From the NCBI GenBank assembly GCA_033032865.1, contig JAWHQI010000328.1, positions 2,418,001 to 2,482,000 of the forward strand: a stretch of 64,000 bases of DNA, in the 5' to 3' direction. The first letter of the stretch is position 1. Every line of letters begins with the position of its first letter. Positions 20,938 to 33,690 of this stretch are shown in pieces. The notes under the pieces were generated by a model. It was not told where the DNA came from and searched no databases. It saw only the letters and a list, made by a program, of their open reading frames with translations. Position numbers and translations under genes: made by a program. This stretch comes from Dactylorhiza incarnata. Taxonomy: Eukaryota; Streptophyta; Magnoliopsida; Asparagales; Orchidaceae.

Positions 20938-23900
20938 GTTTAGTTTCCATTTTCGGCAAACCTGCTTTGGCCTTGTTCGATACGGGTGCCTCGCACTCGT
21001 TCGTCTCGGCCAAGTTTATCGAAGACCTAGACCAAGTCAAGCACCTCAAAAGCGACTATAGGAGAGTGAGATTTCCGGACGGATCAGAGGTCTTAACAAA
21101 TTTAGCATGCCTAATAAGTCTGGAGATTGGGGGAAGACTGTTCGAAGTCCCGGCAACTGTTCTGAAGATGAGGGATTACGACCTGATCCTGGGCATGAGT
21201 TGGTTGTATGAGAACCGGGCAAGGATTGACTGCCCGGCAAGGCGGATCGTGCTAGAGCATAAAGACGGGGTTGTGGCATTCGAAGGTACTCAACTTACCT
21301 CTCGTCTCTTTTTATCGTCCATTCAGGCCGTCAAGGCCCACCTGCAGGGAGACGAGGTTTACCAGGTGCTCTTCGAGGCGACTGAAGTCAGGGACTCAGT
21401 GCCTAGTATCCCGGTAGTTCGAGATTTTGCGGATGTCTTTCCGGAGAAGCTTCCTGGGCTACCACCGCACCGCGAGAAGGATTTTCAGATTCAGCTGGTG
21501 CCAGGGGCCAAGCCGGTGTCCAAAGCTCCTTATCGGATGGCCCCGAAGGAGTTGGTAGAGTTTCGGAGCCAGCTGCAGGAGCTGGTGGAAGCCGGGTTCG
21601 TTAGGCCGAGTTCCTCACCTTGGGGAGCTCCGGTGTTATTTGTGAAGAAGAAGGATGGGACGCTCCGACTGTGCATCGATTACAGAGCTCTGAATAGGCT
21701 GACGGTGCGGAACACGTACCCTCTGCCAAGGATAGACGAGCTCTTTGACCAGCTAGAGGGAGCCCACTGCTTCTCGAAGCTGGATTTGAGATCGGGATAC
21801 TATCAGCTAAGGATCCAAGAGGAGGACATCCCGAAGACGGCCTTCAGCAGCCGGTATGGATTGTACGAGTTCACGGTGATGCCGTTCGGGCTCACAAATG
21901 CACCTTCAGCATTTATGAGCTTGATGAATCGGGTGTTTGAGCCTTACTTCGACATCTTTGTCATAGTGTTCATCGACGACATCCTCATCTACTCGAGGAC
22001 GGAGGAGGAGCATGCGCAGCATTTGGCACTAACCTTGGGGAAGCTGCGGGAGCATCGGTTATATGCTAAGTTCAGTAAATGCCAGTTCTGGTTGAAGGAG
22101 GTGGCCTTCCTGGGCCACATCATCAGTGGAGCAGGCTTGGCAGTAGATCCAGCAAAGGTTCAGGCAGTACGGGACTGGCCGCCGCTGAAGACGGCCACCG
22201 ACGTAAGAAGTTTCTTGGGACTTGCCGGCTACTACCGGAAGTTCGTTCAGGGATTCTCTCAGATAGCCCTCCCGCTTACCTCTCTGACAAGAAAGGATGC
22301 TGTTTTTACTTGGACGCCGCAGTGCGAGACAGCTTTCCAGGAGCTGAAGGGTCGGCTCACTTCAGCTCCCATCCTTGCCCTTCCGTCGGGGAAGGAAGGA
22401 TTTCAAGTGTATACGGATGCATCTTATCAGGGGATGGGTGCCGTTCTGATGCAGAACGGGCACGTGATAGCTTATGCCTCCCGCCAGTTGAAGGACCACG
22501 AGCGGAACTACCCAGTGCATGATTTGGAGATGGGAGCAGTCGTATTCGCTCTCAAGATCTGGCGACACTACCTCTATGGGGTCCACTGCGACATATTCTC
22601 AGATCACAAAAATCTGAAGTATGTAGATACGCAGAAGGAGTTGAATATCCGACAAAGGCGATGGGTGGAGTTCCTATCAGATTACCAATATACGATGCAT
22701 TACCACCCAGGGAAGGCAAACGTAGTAGCAGACGCTCTGAGCAGGAGAGCTACCACATCAGGAGCAGAGCCTAAGCTGATGGCCATGGAGTTGGTGCGAA
22801 TGTTCGAAGATATGCAGATCTCCCTGGTATCGGAAGATGATCCGGAGCTGTACAAGGAGTACCTAGCGGCGATTGGTGCCACATATGACATTCGAGACCG
22901 CATCAGGGAAGGGCAGAGGCAGGATGCCAAGCTGGAGCCGATATTCAGAGCCTTGGAGGAAGGCTCAGCTGGAGATTATTCGATGAAGGACGGCCTGTTG
23001 AGTTTTAGAGGTCGGGTGTATGTGCCGGCAGGAGATCAGATCCGGGAAGATATTATGGCAGAGGCTCACTGCAGTAAGTATTCAGTGCACCCGGGCATTA
23101 CCAAGATGACGGCAGATCTGAAGAAGACCATGTACTGGCCGGGTATGAAGAGGGATATCATTTATTTTGTGACCCACTGCGAGACCTGCCAGCTTGTGAA
23201 GGCGGAGTGTCGGAACCCCGCAGGATTATTGCGGCCACTCCCAGTGCCGGAGTGGAAGTTCGACGATATAGCGATGGATTTTATTCATGGTCTTCCCCGA
23301 TCTCGTACGGGGAATGACTCGATTTGGGTGATTGTCGACAGGCTGACGAAGGTGGCTAGATTCATTCCGATCAGGAAGGATGATTCAGTCAGAGTTTTGG
23401 TTCGAAGGTTTGTGGAGCAGTTTATCCGTTATCATGGTGTGCCAAGGACGATAGTTTCCGACCGAGATGGACGTTTTACGTCAAGGGAGTGGAGAGCGGT
23501 GCAGGCCTATCTAGGCACCCGGTTGACCTTTAGTACAGCTTTTCACCCCCAGACAGACGGGCAAACGGAACGCACCAATCGGACCCTGGAAGATCTTTTG
23601 CGTCTTTGCATTCTGGACCGTGGGGAGCCTTGGGAGAGACTGTTGCCGTTGGTCGAGTTCTCTTATAACAACAGTCACCAGGCTAGCATAGGCAGAGCAC
23701 CTTACGAGGCATTATATGGACGGAGGTGCAGGACACCGTTATCTTGGATTCAGGATGAGGACCCCAAGGCTCTTGGCTCAGAGTTCGTGGAGGACACGGA
23801 GGCCCAGGTAAGGTTGATTCGAGATAGGATGCTGGAGGCCCAGAGCAGGCAGGCCAAGTATTACGATGCGCGTCATCGTATGGTGGAGTTCCAGGTAGGA

Positions 23901-24356
23901 GACCGGGTTTTCTTGAAGATACGTCCGATGCATGGAGTCTCGAGGGTTCGTGGCCGGAAGAAGCTCAGTCCTAGGTTTATGGGACCCTATAGGATCCTGG
24001 AGCGGATCGGCCCCTTGGCTTACAGACTGGAGCTACCGCCGGATTTGGAGGGACTGCATGACGTATTCCACGTCTCTTCACTTAGGAAGGCCTTACTTCG
24101 GCCTGAGCAGCAGGTGTCTACTTCTGAGGGGCCAGTAGCTACAGATCGATCGATCCACTTGGAGCCGGTTCGGATAGACGACACAGAGCTACGAGTCTTG
24201 CGGCGCAAGAAGGTTCCACTGGTCAAGGTCCTGTGGAGGAATCATGGACAGGAAGAACATACTTGGGAGCCACTGGACTTGATGAAGCAAAAATATCCGC
24301 AGCTTTTTACAACAGGTACAACTTACTTCTCTGGGATGTTACAGTTTTTCCTCTAG
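20938..24356 (+). CDS. pol: gypsy-2 Pol: protease, reverse transcriptase, RNase H, integrase, chromodomain-like tail
   Basis: About 1140 codons are open to TAG at 24354-24356, with no ATG at the beginning, as expected for a part made by fusion to Gag. Protease: [10 protein letters not shown] near 20980. Reverse transcriptase: [10 protein letters not shown] (about 21665) and the active site FIDDILIYS (about 21971). RNase [13 protein letters not shown] (about 22412) and SDHKNLKY. Integrase: HHCC zinc region (about 23090-23205), catalytic Asp in AMDFIHG (23274), Asp in SDRDGRF (23458), Glu in TDGQTERTN (23568). Tail: [12 protein letters not shown], then a chromodomain-like [19 protein letters not shown]. 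All key residues are present, so it is probably functional. Confidence 0.93.
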
Positions 24357-24384
24357 TAGAAACCCCCATAGGCTTGTCTGAATT

Positions 24385-24402
24385 TCGGGGACGAAATTTT
24401 TA
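24385..24402 (+). promoter_or_regulatory. conserved hairpin before the 3' LTR of gypsy-2
   Basis: AATTTCG GGGA CGAAATT: a perfect 7-bp stem with a GNRA-type loop. The same hairpin (loop GGA) precedes the LTR of the Tekay element at 1149. Between it and the LTR there is TTTTTATTTTTATG and then ATTGGGATT, so a normal polypurine tract is missing. Confidence 0.65.
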
Positions 24403-24420
24403 TTTTTATGTATTGGGATT

Positions 24421-27400
24421 TGTAACATCCCCCAAACTGCTAGACCCCTAAGTTGGTTTTGTCATGACTAAGCCATGACAAAACCATAGGAAGAGCCTTT
24501 TAACCTTGAGAACTTAGGAAAGGAGGAAGGAGCCACCTTGGTCTGCAAATAGCAATTCCCATCTTCCAAGCTTGGGATTGGAATCTAGTGCTTCAACCTA
24601 ACCCTTGGACCCCACCCTAGTGTCCCTAACCCTTTAGGGGTCCCCTTAGGGCACCAAGGGCCCATTGAAGTCAACCTAAGAGACCAATTTGACCAAAGTC
24701 AACATACACACTCAAATTGGTCAAAGTAGCCCATTTAGAGCCAATCAACCCCCACCATGTCAAATTGATCACACTCCTAGGTTTATAATACCATTATAGA
24801 CCTAATGGACCCAAAAGCTCCATCATGGGACCCCCCAGGGGTGCAAATTGACCAAAATGCCCTTTTAGGTCAAAATGACCTTTCTTCTCAAAGTACCCCA
24901 ATTGACCTTTACTACATTAAATTGACCTCACCCATAGGGCTATCATGTCATAGGGGAGCTAGTGGACCAAAAAGCCCCATGACCAAGTCAACCCTAGGGC
25001 CCAATTTGACCAAAGTCAATTTAGCCTATTTTGGTCAAATCAACCTAGATTGGGTCAACCAAGAACCAAATGACCAAATTGACTCCACCATTAGTTCCTA
25101 AACTTAATTTAGAACCTATTGAACCCAAAAGCCCCATCCTAGGGTTCCCCAATTGACCAATTTGACCAAAAGTCAAAATTGCCCAATTTAGGTCAAAATG
25201 CTCAAACCTAACCCAATCTCTTTGGGCTAACTCAATTGGGTGGTCAACCAGCCCATGTGGGCCCTCATTAAGCTCAGGAGAGAGGGTAGAAACCGACCAT
25301 GGTGGTTAGGAGAGAGAAAATGGGGGTTTCACCATTTTTGGAGGAGAGAGAAGAGGCCATTCATGGCCATTAAGAGGTTTTACCTCTTGGCTCCCCCAAT
25401 TGATGCCTCCATTCAACTCCTCAGCCAGCTGGGAGGAGTTTCCATCAGTTACACAAGGGAATTAAGGCAGGGGAGATGGAGAGGGGCCGGCCATGGAAGA
25501 AACCGAAGGGGGGCTTTAATGGCAATGATGTTTAAAGCCATCACCACCCCCAATTGAACCCCCCTTCACCTTCAGAGACTTGAGAGAAGAGGAACCCCCA
25601 GCTTTCCAGGGAATTTCGTGCACTATAGGAGGGAATCGGCATGGCTTCTCAACCGACGGCGGCTCCCATGGTGTACTCAAGATTGACCCGACGGCAAGCC
25701 CTCCAACAGGTCCCGTTCTCCTCCCTGAACTCTAAGGGTTAGATCTAAATCGACGGCGGCTCGATCCGTGGCCAATTGGCCGGGAATCAAGCCGACCTTG
25801 CCCCCCGTTGATCGGGTTGGGCATCCTCCTACAGAACACGATTCCGGCCACCTCCGGCCGATCAAACACCGCTCATCGCCGGCCCCCACCTCAACGGAGG
25901 TGGTGGTGGCGTTGGTCGGCCGGGGCGGCGCTCAGGTGGCCGGGAAATCACCTATCAAGGCGGCCCAGGCGCGTAAAATCTGTGCCGTTGATTCCCTGGG
26001 GACGATGACCCAGCGCCATCCGATGTGCTTTACGATTCGTGCAACCTTAATTCAATCCTTATTAAATCTGTGATTAAAATGCAGATCCTATTTAAATCTG
26101 GGAAAAATACTTAGAGGCTGAATCATAAAAAGTGGTCAACATATAAATTGTAGCCCTTTGAGTCTAGTTTCATACAAAATTGAAATCACTCAATTTGGAG
26201 TTCTGGTTAGGGCTCAGCACTCATTCTAGTGGAGGCTGTCTTTAGGGCTAATCAGAACTCATTTTTGATGCCCACCCCATTATATAACTCCAAATGACTT
26301 GATTTTTGGGGTGTAGTCTGGTCTTGTGCATACCTAGCTCATGTCCAAAGATCACAAGGATTGGTGGAGTTTTCTTCTTAATTTTTGGGAAGGACCAATA
26401 ATCCTAGTTTAACCTAATTAGGTGTCCTAAACACCTCAAAACCCTTCCAAACTTGGATGGGTGGTCCTAAGGGGTATGTATAGGCCCTGGTTAAAATATC
26501 ATGATTTATGGAGTTGTTTTGGTAGGGTATTCCACCAAAATAGCCTTAGGCTCCCTAGGTTTGGGCAAAACTTTGGGTGAGTGCCCCCACCTTTCCACAA
26601 GGTCTTTTGGCTCCATATTTGGGGTGCACCTCACCCTCCCCCATGCCAACCTATGGTCCAAGTTTGGTGGCCATTGGAGGAGTTTTGCCCTAGTAAATCA
26701 AAAAGGGGCTAAATTGCTATTTGCACCCCAAATAGGTACCCATTGGAATTCCACCCCTCACCAAGTATTGGTAGAATCTTAGGTGGTCTTCCACTGACCT
26801 ATGGTCAGTATAGTGGGTAGTATGGACTTGGGCAAGGTAGGGAGTTTCCTTGAGAATAGTTGGCTTAGAGGTGATGTTTAGGGCAAAAGTAAACATAAGA
26901 GAACTTTGGGGTGCAAGTAGAGGTCAATGAAGGGAGTAGGGTCAAACCCTAGTGGTTTGACCTAAAGTTTTGGTGGGTAGGTCATAGTGACCAGAGAAGA
27001 CTCCCTTGTGAATTTGAAGAGGTTTGGAGTTGTCTAACCTAGGTAATAAATCCTTGGGTAGATTTGTAAATAATTGGAATTTGGAGATCTAGGAAGAAAT
27101 AACACTTAGGGAATCATCATCTTCTGTCACCCACTTGTTTTTGAGGTTATAAATCTCTGGAGTTCCTACTAGAGCTATTGGAGAAGGTTAGACCCTAACC
27201 CTAGGCTAAACCCTAAAGGGGTGCAATTAGAGGTTAATGAAGGAAGAGGGATCAAACCTCAGTGGCTTGACTTGAAATTTTGGGTAGATGGCCTTAGTGA
27301 CCAGAGAATGCTACTGTAGGAGTTTGGAGTGATTTGGAGTTGCCAATCATAAGTAATAAACTCCAGGGTAGATTTGTAATTATTTAGGGTTTGAGGTTTT

Positions 27401-29669
27401 AGGGAGAAATAGTATTTATCAATTTACCATCTTCTGTCATAATCATGGTTTTAATGTCATATATCTCTGGAAGAATTGGTTAGATCATGAGTTAACCCTT
27501 GGAGGTCCAAATTGTAATATTCCTCATTGTTGGCAATTTTTGGGTTGGTTAAATTTGTGATGATAAATTACTGTAATTGCATGTAACTTTGCTGGATGTC
27601 TTTTCATAACAATATATAACCTCTGTAATTTTCTCATAATTTATAGATCAATATTTTTGGTACCTCTAGTTCATTTTGAAAGAAATTGCAAATATATCCT
27701 TGGATGGAATCACAAACATACCCTCTGAATAGCATGGTCAAACTTTGTAGGATTAAATATTTTATTAATAAGTACCACTGTGTTAATATTCACAAGGATT
27801 GAAGTTCATATGAGGGTACCTCCTTTGGAAATTATTGGAAATAATTGTGTTTTGGAATTTCTAAAAATAATAAATCTTGCTGGTTTTCCCTAAAACTTTA
27901 TATCTACTGTTTATTAGGTACCCTTGATTTATGAATAAATTGGAGTGGGCATTGGAGGTCATAAAAATATACTTGTAGTTCAAACCTTAGTAATATGGCC
28001 ATTTGGAAAATTATTTAAAATACAATTATTAATGGGAAATTATGAAACCCTAGATTTGATCTGAGGTAGGTAGTATGGGTCCCCAGTAAATCCCTTGGGT
28101 CAAGAAGTTGGATATTTAGTGTACCTCTCTTCATGAGCATCAAAACGTTAAGGGTGGTCTGCGTTTAGCAATTTGACAACTTTTGGGGTTAGAGGTCAAT
28201 CTGGTTGTCTAGGGTCTGAAGTGATGAAGGATGGGTGGTAGCCTTGTATTATGTATGGGCCTCTAGAGAAGTTGGGGTTTGGTAAGTCTTAGGGTGGTGG
28301 GGTGCCACCCTCGGCTAGGTCGTCCGGGAATTGACGAAAGATCGTCTTTTCTTGTTAGCATCTTTTAGCACCTGAGTTTCTAAGGTAGGAAAGTCACTCT
28401 GAGAGTGTGCTTATGGAAGTCTAGCCGGTTTAGTCCGGTGATCTTTTGTTTCTGAGATATTTATTGGTGACGGGCGGGTTAGCCCGGGGAGCTTGTAGCT
28501 CGGTATTGTTGGAAGATAATTTGCATGTGCATAAGGTGGTGGGTCCTTCGTGTTGGCGGTCGTTGCACCGACGTTAACACTTGGGCTCGGCAAGTGTGGT
28601 ATTTACACTTAGCCATAAAAGTCTGGCGGTCCAGTCAGTAAGAGTACGCAGACGCTCTGCGGGTTTTGTGGAGGCGTACGATAGGTCTAGGTCGGGTAGT
28701 GCATATACCAACCTAGAGGTGGGCGAGGCCCAACCCACCGCTTCCGTTTGCCACTACGGGAGTATCCTGAGGAGTCTAGCTCGCTCCAAAAAGAGGGAAC
28801 TAAAGGTCTATGCGCATAGAGTCGTAGTGGGTGAGTTGCACTTGTTTGATCACCGCATAATAACATACTTGCTTGACATAGCATAATCATTGCATTCAAC
28901 CCCTGACACCTATCGTATAAATTGGTATGGGACTTTTTATACGATAGGCCTTGCTAAACGACCCCTTGGTCTATAGGTTTGTATGGGCATTCCTATAAAT
29001 CAATGGTTTATATTATAATACTTACTTGTCTCTACTTTTGCACTTTACTGTTTTCTCTTTACTTTACCCTGCTGTTTCTATTTTGTTTCATTTATATATA
29101 TATCTCCTGTGTAGAGTAGATATTACCTTGTCACCTGCATTTGTTTCTACCCCTTGTTTGTCCTCCGCTTCCTCCTTCCCATCCGGTGCCTAGGAGCCCT
29201 GGGGGGAGGGGTGGGGAATTGGCTGAGTCTTTATGACTGACGGTCGGTGGACCTTATCATTTTAGGAGACCGCGGCGACGGAGCAGCACCAGAGGCCGGT
29301 GCAACTGGAGGCGGGGCAGTCTAGCTCAGGAGCTCAGATGACAGGATCCGTGAGTGTGGATTTAGTTATTTTGCTTCCGCGAGTGACCTATGTAGTGAGG
29401 CTTTGATGTATTGGGCAAGGCCCTGGTTATCTTGTTTTCCTTTCCTTCAGTTGTGGTTGTGGACATCTTTTGATGTTTTTATTTATATGTGATGTGGACA
29501 TGTTTTGCTTGCTTTATTCATGTTAGCTTACTTTTCTTGTGATCGATTTGGCCGGCAGGATCGGCGTTTTGCAGTGACGACCTTCCCGAGCGAAGGTGTC
29601 ACCACAAAACGGCGGTTCTGGGCCTAAGACCCGGTGGTTTTTGCAAAAAAAAAAATATAGGGTCTTACA
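24421..29669 (+). repeat. 3' LTR of gypsy-2
   Basis: Copy of 14281-19528 at an offset of 10140. Differences noted at 14679, 16042, 16131, 16170, 16962, 17190, 17356, about 17633 and about 17822 (5' LTR coordinates), plus one extra A near 29655. Confidence 0.95.
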
Positions 29670-29674
29670 TCTAG

Positions 29675-30116
29675 TATCGATGATCGTCGCAGTACCAGTG
29701 GACACCTCTTCTACTATGGATCCAAGGCAATAATGTGGGCTTCCAGAAAACAGCCATCTGTGGCACTATCAACCACTGAGGCAGAATATATTGCCTTAAG
29801 TAATGTTGCATGTGAAGCTATCTGGCTAAAGAACATCTTAGCAGAAATTGAAGGCAAAATCGAGCAAAGGGCGATAACGATTTATTGCGATAATACATCC
29901 ACCATTCATCTTGCCAAAAATCCCGTGACTCGGAGGAAAAGCAAACACATTGAGATGAAATTCCATTTCATTCGTGAACAGGTGGAGAAGAAAAACATCA
30001 CCGTCGAGTTTTGCTCCACTACATTGCAGCTCGCAGATCTCTTGACAAAGCAGCTTCCTCGACTTCGCTTCCAGCAACTCAGAGATAAGTTAGGGCTGAT
30101 ATTAAGCCCGGTTTAA
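29675..30116 (+). pseudogene. pol: copia-1 gag-pol, part 2 (RNase H end)
   Basis: Continues copia-1 after gypsy-2: SIDDRRSTSGHLFYYGSKAI, then LSTTEAEYIALS, CDNTSTIHLAKNPV, RRKSKHIEMKFHFIREQV and a stop at 30114-30116. These are the standard RNase H end motifs of copia Pol. This part has no further lesion. Confidence 0.9.
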
Positions 30117-30118
30117 GA

Positions 30119-30139
30119 GGGTTGATTTAAGAGGGGGAA
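30119..30139 (+). promoter_or_regulatory. polypurine tract of copia-1
   Basis: Purine run AAGAGGGGGAA immediately before the 3' LTR. Confidence 0.8.
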
Positions 30140-30400
30140 TGTTAGAAATAACCCAGAAATAAACCGCCTGTTAGTATGAACCGGTTGTGTCAAAGTCAAA
30201 GTCAATGAGAGTTGTACTTCTTATATAGTCTTATCTAAAAAAGGTTGTTGTACTTATCTAACCTCTCTATCAGTTATAAATAGAGAGGGTTCCCATGTTT
30301 CTTTTATATAATAAGAAAATACGCATCTCTTAGCTTTATCTGGTTGCTCTATCCTCAGTTTCCTTTAATTGCTTGCTTGTATCTTGTTCAATTTTCTACA
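30140..30400 (+). repeat. 3' LTR of copia-1
   Basis: From TGTTAGAAATAACCC to TTTTCTACA, 261 bp, with a short deletion and a few substitutions against the 5' LTR. Followed by the duplication GCCAG. Confidence 0.92.
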
Positions 30401-30656
30401 GCCAGATCTATGTGATAAAAATTAGGCAAAATGACTCCCAGATACCCAGTACTGTGATACAGATGTGAGATAAAAACCAACGTACTACTTGGGCAAAACT
30501 CTAAGCCATCTCTTTCTCTAATACCTTGATAAAATGAAATGGTTATAACATCAGATGAATAAGATTATCTCGAAAAATAAAGCCTCTTTTTCTAACTAGA
30601 AAATCCAAGTACATCGCAATTCTTGGGAAGGAAATTATAAGAATGTCCCAAAAACT

Positions 30657-31276
30657 GTTGAGGGGTTGATCTTTCAAGCCTATGTGCTTCGTGCTTTCAT
30701 ATACCAGCCGTCAATGTTGACTTTCCAAGCCGCCCATGTGCTTCACATGCAAGGAAGCTTCTAGGAATGAGGCTAAGGCATGTGAAATGGCTATATAAAG
30801 GGTTGAATTGTGGTTTGAAAGTACACACCACCGGTTCTCATCTTGAAGAAAGAGGCTCTTGGAGGTGGATCCACGGAGAAGGAAGTGAGGCTGCGGCGGG
30901 CTGCAGTAAGTGCTGTGAGGGTGTAGTGGGGCAAGCAGCGCAGTGAGCATCGGGCTTACACGCGAGCTTAGAATTATTCCGCGTCGACTTCTCCGATGGT
31001 GGTGGTGGTGGTCGGGCGTCTGATGACGACGAAGGTTTGCCAGAGCAAACCTTATGCGTTCTTCTAAGGATTGCATTCCAAGATCATTTGCCCACCCGCG
31101 GATCAAGCTAATCTGTCTCATCTGCGGTGTACTTGTAACGTATTAGCACTTTCGTCTCTCATATTTGCAATTTTTTTGATAAATTATCGTCCATTCATTT
31201 TTCTCTTGATTATTGAATTTTCTTTGTGCCCCTGCGGTTATTGTGATTGTCCTGGGAATTGTGGGAAATCCCAACA
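30657..31276 (+). repeat. probable solo LTR, copia-like
   Basis: Starts TGTTGAGGGG and ends TCCCAACA. Flanks AAAAC and TAAAC match in four of five bases, as for an aged target duplication. A TATA box TATATAA lies at 30792-30798. No internal region is present on either side. Confidence 0.5.
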
Positions 31277-31833
31277 TAAACAATGAAACCAATTAAGATA
31301 ATCATCTCCTTACAGATATCAGGCCCTCCCAAAAGCCCCTTAGACATCTCCAGAGAGTGGAAAATTAGCCTCTAGCAAGTCATCATCAAGCACCAAGAGG
31401 AACACATGCATGGTGGAATTCTCAGGCTCAAAACCTTGCATCCTCAAGATCAAGTAGGTCGAGGACCAAATAAACTACGGGTCCATGTGGCATGGCGGTG
31501 GCTGTCATTGGAGCATATACGTCGTGCCAAATGGACACTAAATTACCCCTTCAACTCTTGGATCCGTTCAGACCATAGAGCTGTCTGGAGATGGCCTCCG
31601 TTGGGTCCTTGATATCCAAATCAAAGATATTTGATTTTATCCTTGAAATTATTGAAAGGAGATAGTTCTATTACTTTAAGGTGTTGCAATTGTAAACAAT
31701 TCTTATGAATACGTTGCTAAATCTAACACTTTCATTGACATTATTGTAGATGACTTTGTTTTTGTAGGCACAAACTCTTGCATAAGTTATTAAGCAGCTT
31801 GAGTGGCACAACTTCATGATTGTTTGTTTTAAC
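31277..31833. other. unassigned intergenic sequence
   Basis: No coding frame, repeat or RNA gene could be supported. Confidence 0.5.
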
Positions 31834-32514
31834 TCAGGACCAACGTTTTGAAAATCGGACCGGACCGGCCGGTTCAACCGGTCAGACTGCCAACCGGTGC
31901 ACTAGGCGGTCCGGTCTTGGTTCTAAAACCGCCTCCGCCCAGAACCGGTCAACCAGCCGGGCCGCCCATAAAACCGCTAACCGGAGCGGGTTTTGATCAA
32001 CCGGGCTGGTCTTGGGCTGGGTTTAAACTGTATTTTATTTTAAAATTTATAAAAAGTTTAAAAGATGCAGCCGCCTGGGATTGAAGTGCCGACCTCCCAT
32101 ATGAATTTACCACCCTGCCTACCAAGGAGTCGTGAAGATCTTGAGCTATTTTATACATATAATAATAAATTGATATACATATCACATAATATATATTATA
32201 ATATATTTGTACATATATATATAGATAAATCTATGTGCATATATACATATGTACAGGAGAATATGGTGACATGAATTTCTATAGATAATATAAATAATTC
32301 ATATATGCTAAGATATAAATATAATATTTCTTTATACATAATGAGATACAAATATAATATTTTTTTTGATAATTATAATATTTTGTATATGCTTTTATTA
32401 TTTATTATAGTAACACGGTTCAACCCCGGTCAGACCGGTCCAATCGGTCGGACCTTGAACCTTTGATCGCACCGGTTAGATCTCCGGTCCGGTTCTTAAA
32501 ACGTTGTCAGGGAC
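31834..32514. mobile_element. hAT-like MITE with GGACCGG-rich termini
   Basis: Terminal inverted repeats: CAACGTTTTGAAAATCGG on the left (31841) against CAACGTTTTAAGAACCGG read inward from 32506. The ends continue into GGACCGG/CCGGTTCAACC-rich arms, and the centre is AT-rich. Flanks TCAGGAC (31834-31840) and TCAGGGAC (32507-32514) look like an 8-bp duplication with one base lost, which fits hAT elements. It encodes nothing. Confidence 0.65.
32065..32150 (-). other. tRNA-like remnant inside the MITE
   Basis: On the minus strand TAGCTCAAG is followed by TTGGTAGGCAGGGTGG (resembling box A) and later CACTTCAATCCC (resembling box B, imperfect). Not a functional tRNA; perhaps a pol III-derived fragment or chance. 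Confidence 0.2.
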
Positions 32515-33690
32515 ATCATTTCATGGGTGTTAATAAAATAATAAGTCAAATTTGTGCGCTATTAAAATATTATGCTATCCAAGGGCCCGTTGTTAATGCC
32601 ATGATGCACTGTCCCAATCTCTGAGGGTCTGTTCGTTTGGAAGAGATTGGTTTTAAACAATTGACTTTCAATCAAATATCAATACATGTAGGAATGGACA
32701 TTGGGTTTAAATACAATTTTGTTGTTCGTCCACATGATGATATTCTATCACGGGAATTGTCATTAGTTACTTTTGTTTGTTCGTATGGAAGACATTGGTT
32801 TCAAGAATTGAAAAAAATTAAATTTCACCCGAGCACGCGTTGTTCACCCGATCGAACGTTTTTCGACTGCAAGCAAATTTATTACGTGGGACGGTACGTA
32901 CTATTTATTACGTGGGAAGGTATGTACTAATAATCAATAATACAAAAGGTAAACTGGATTTTAACCATAGAAGAACATAATTATCAGTACTGAAGGTAGA
33001 ATGCTCTACTAGAACAACAAATTGACACAAATTGACGACATGTAGGCAGCCTTCAGATAGGCTCTTTTAAAACCGGGCAAAAATACATGCTGCCAGGGAT
33101 TCTCTACGCTATTTTCAGTAGTATTCATCTTGTAACCTAATTTATGAACGAATGTAATTTACATCACCGCGGTAATATATAGTTGACGGTGAATGAACAG
33201 ATATGCTAAGTGCTAACAACCACTGTAACAACCTAGTAATACCCAAAGTCTAAGGTTTGGAAAATAATATAGATTGTGACCCAAATCTGATGATGAAAAG
33301 GAAGCCATTAGTCTGGGGAGGAATCAATTAGAGACCGGACTCAAAACCATATAAAATAATATAAAGGAATCTGCGACTTGGTCTTGATAGGGATGGCATG
33401 ACTAAAGAGCTTGGGTCAAATATTAGTTTTGTCGCTAATTTTCAAAAGCAGGCTCCGTTATATCTAGAAGTTAAAACTTCTCCGGTAGACTTTAAATATG
33501 CCATCAAGTCAAGAATGAGGAGTCCACTCAGTGGTTGGTAATATCTCCCTTGTCAAATTGACTAATATGTTGTAGTCTTGTAGATCATCTTTTAAGATTT
33601 CTGGGTGAAAACGGCTATAGATTGACCGTAACGATCTTGTGCACAATTATTGATGTCAAAAGGAACATAGGAGCGGTCTGACCGTAAATC
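32515..33690. other. unassigned, with one degenerate direct repeat
   Basis: A word like TGTTCGTNTGGAAGA followed by ATTGGTTT occurs at about 32629 and 32778, and TATTACGTGGGA is repeated at 32880-32920; these may be MITE remnants. Nothing else is recognisable. Confidence 0.35.

Larger units (their letters stand above)
14281..29669 (+). mobile_element. gypsy-2: young Ty3/gypsy Tekay-like element with 5.25-kb LTRs
   Basis: This 15.4-kb element inserted in the RNase H of copia-1, with target duplication TCTAG (14276-14280 and 29670-29674). The LTRs are 5248 and 5249 bp and differ, by my count, at nine substitutions plus one A-run length, about 0.2 percent. That implies insertion within roughly the last 0.1 million years at commonly used plant rates. 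The internal part is only 4.9 kb with open gag and pol frames, so the element is about two thirds LTR. It has a tRNA-Met primer site. It appears complete and was recently active. Confidence 0.95.
10322..30400 (+). mobile_element. copia-1: Ty1/copia element split by gypsy-2
   Basis: The element has LTRs of 270 and 261 bp, a tRNA-Met type primer site, a gag-pol region and a polypurine tract, flanked by a perfect target duplication GCCAG (10317-10321 and 30401-30405). Without gypsy-2 (14281-29669) and one duplication copy it would be about 4.7 kb, a normal copia size. Gag begins with the FDGEKYDNWSIQMK block. Many stops and frameshifts show it was dead or dying, and the LTRs differ by several small changes. 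Lineage uncertain, perhaps Ivana/Oryco-like. Confidence 0.92.

Noticed and set aside
21285..21326. GT-AG bounded segment inside gypsy-2 pol as a further intron
   Set aside because: Only about 45 bp, open in frame, and the residues fit the usual spacing between protease and reverse transcriptase.
33241..33690. Possible upstream LINE coding sequence
   Set aside because: No frame with reverse transcriptase or endonuclease motifs could be followed left of 33691.
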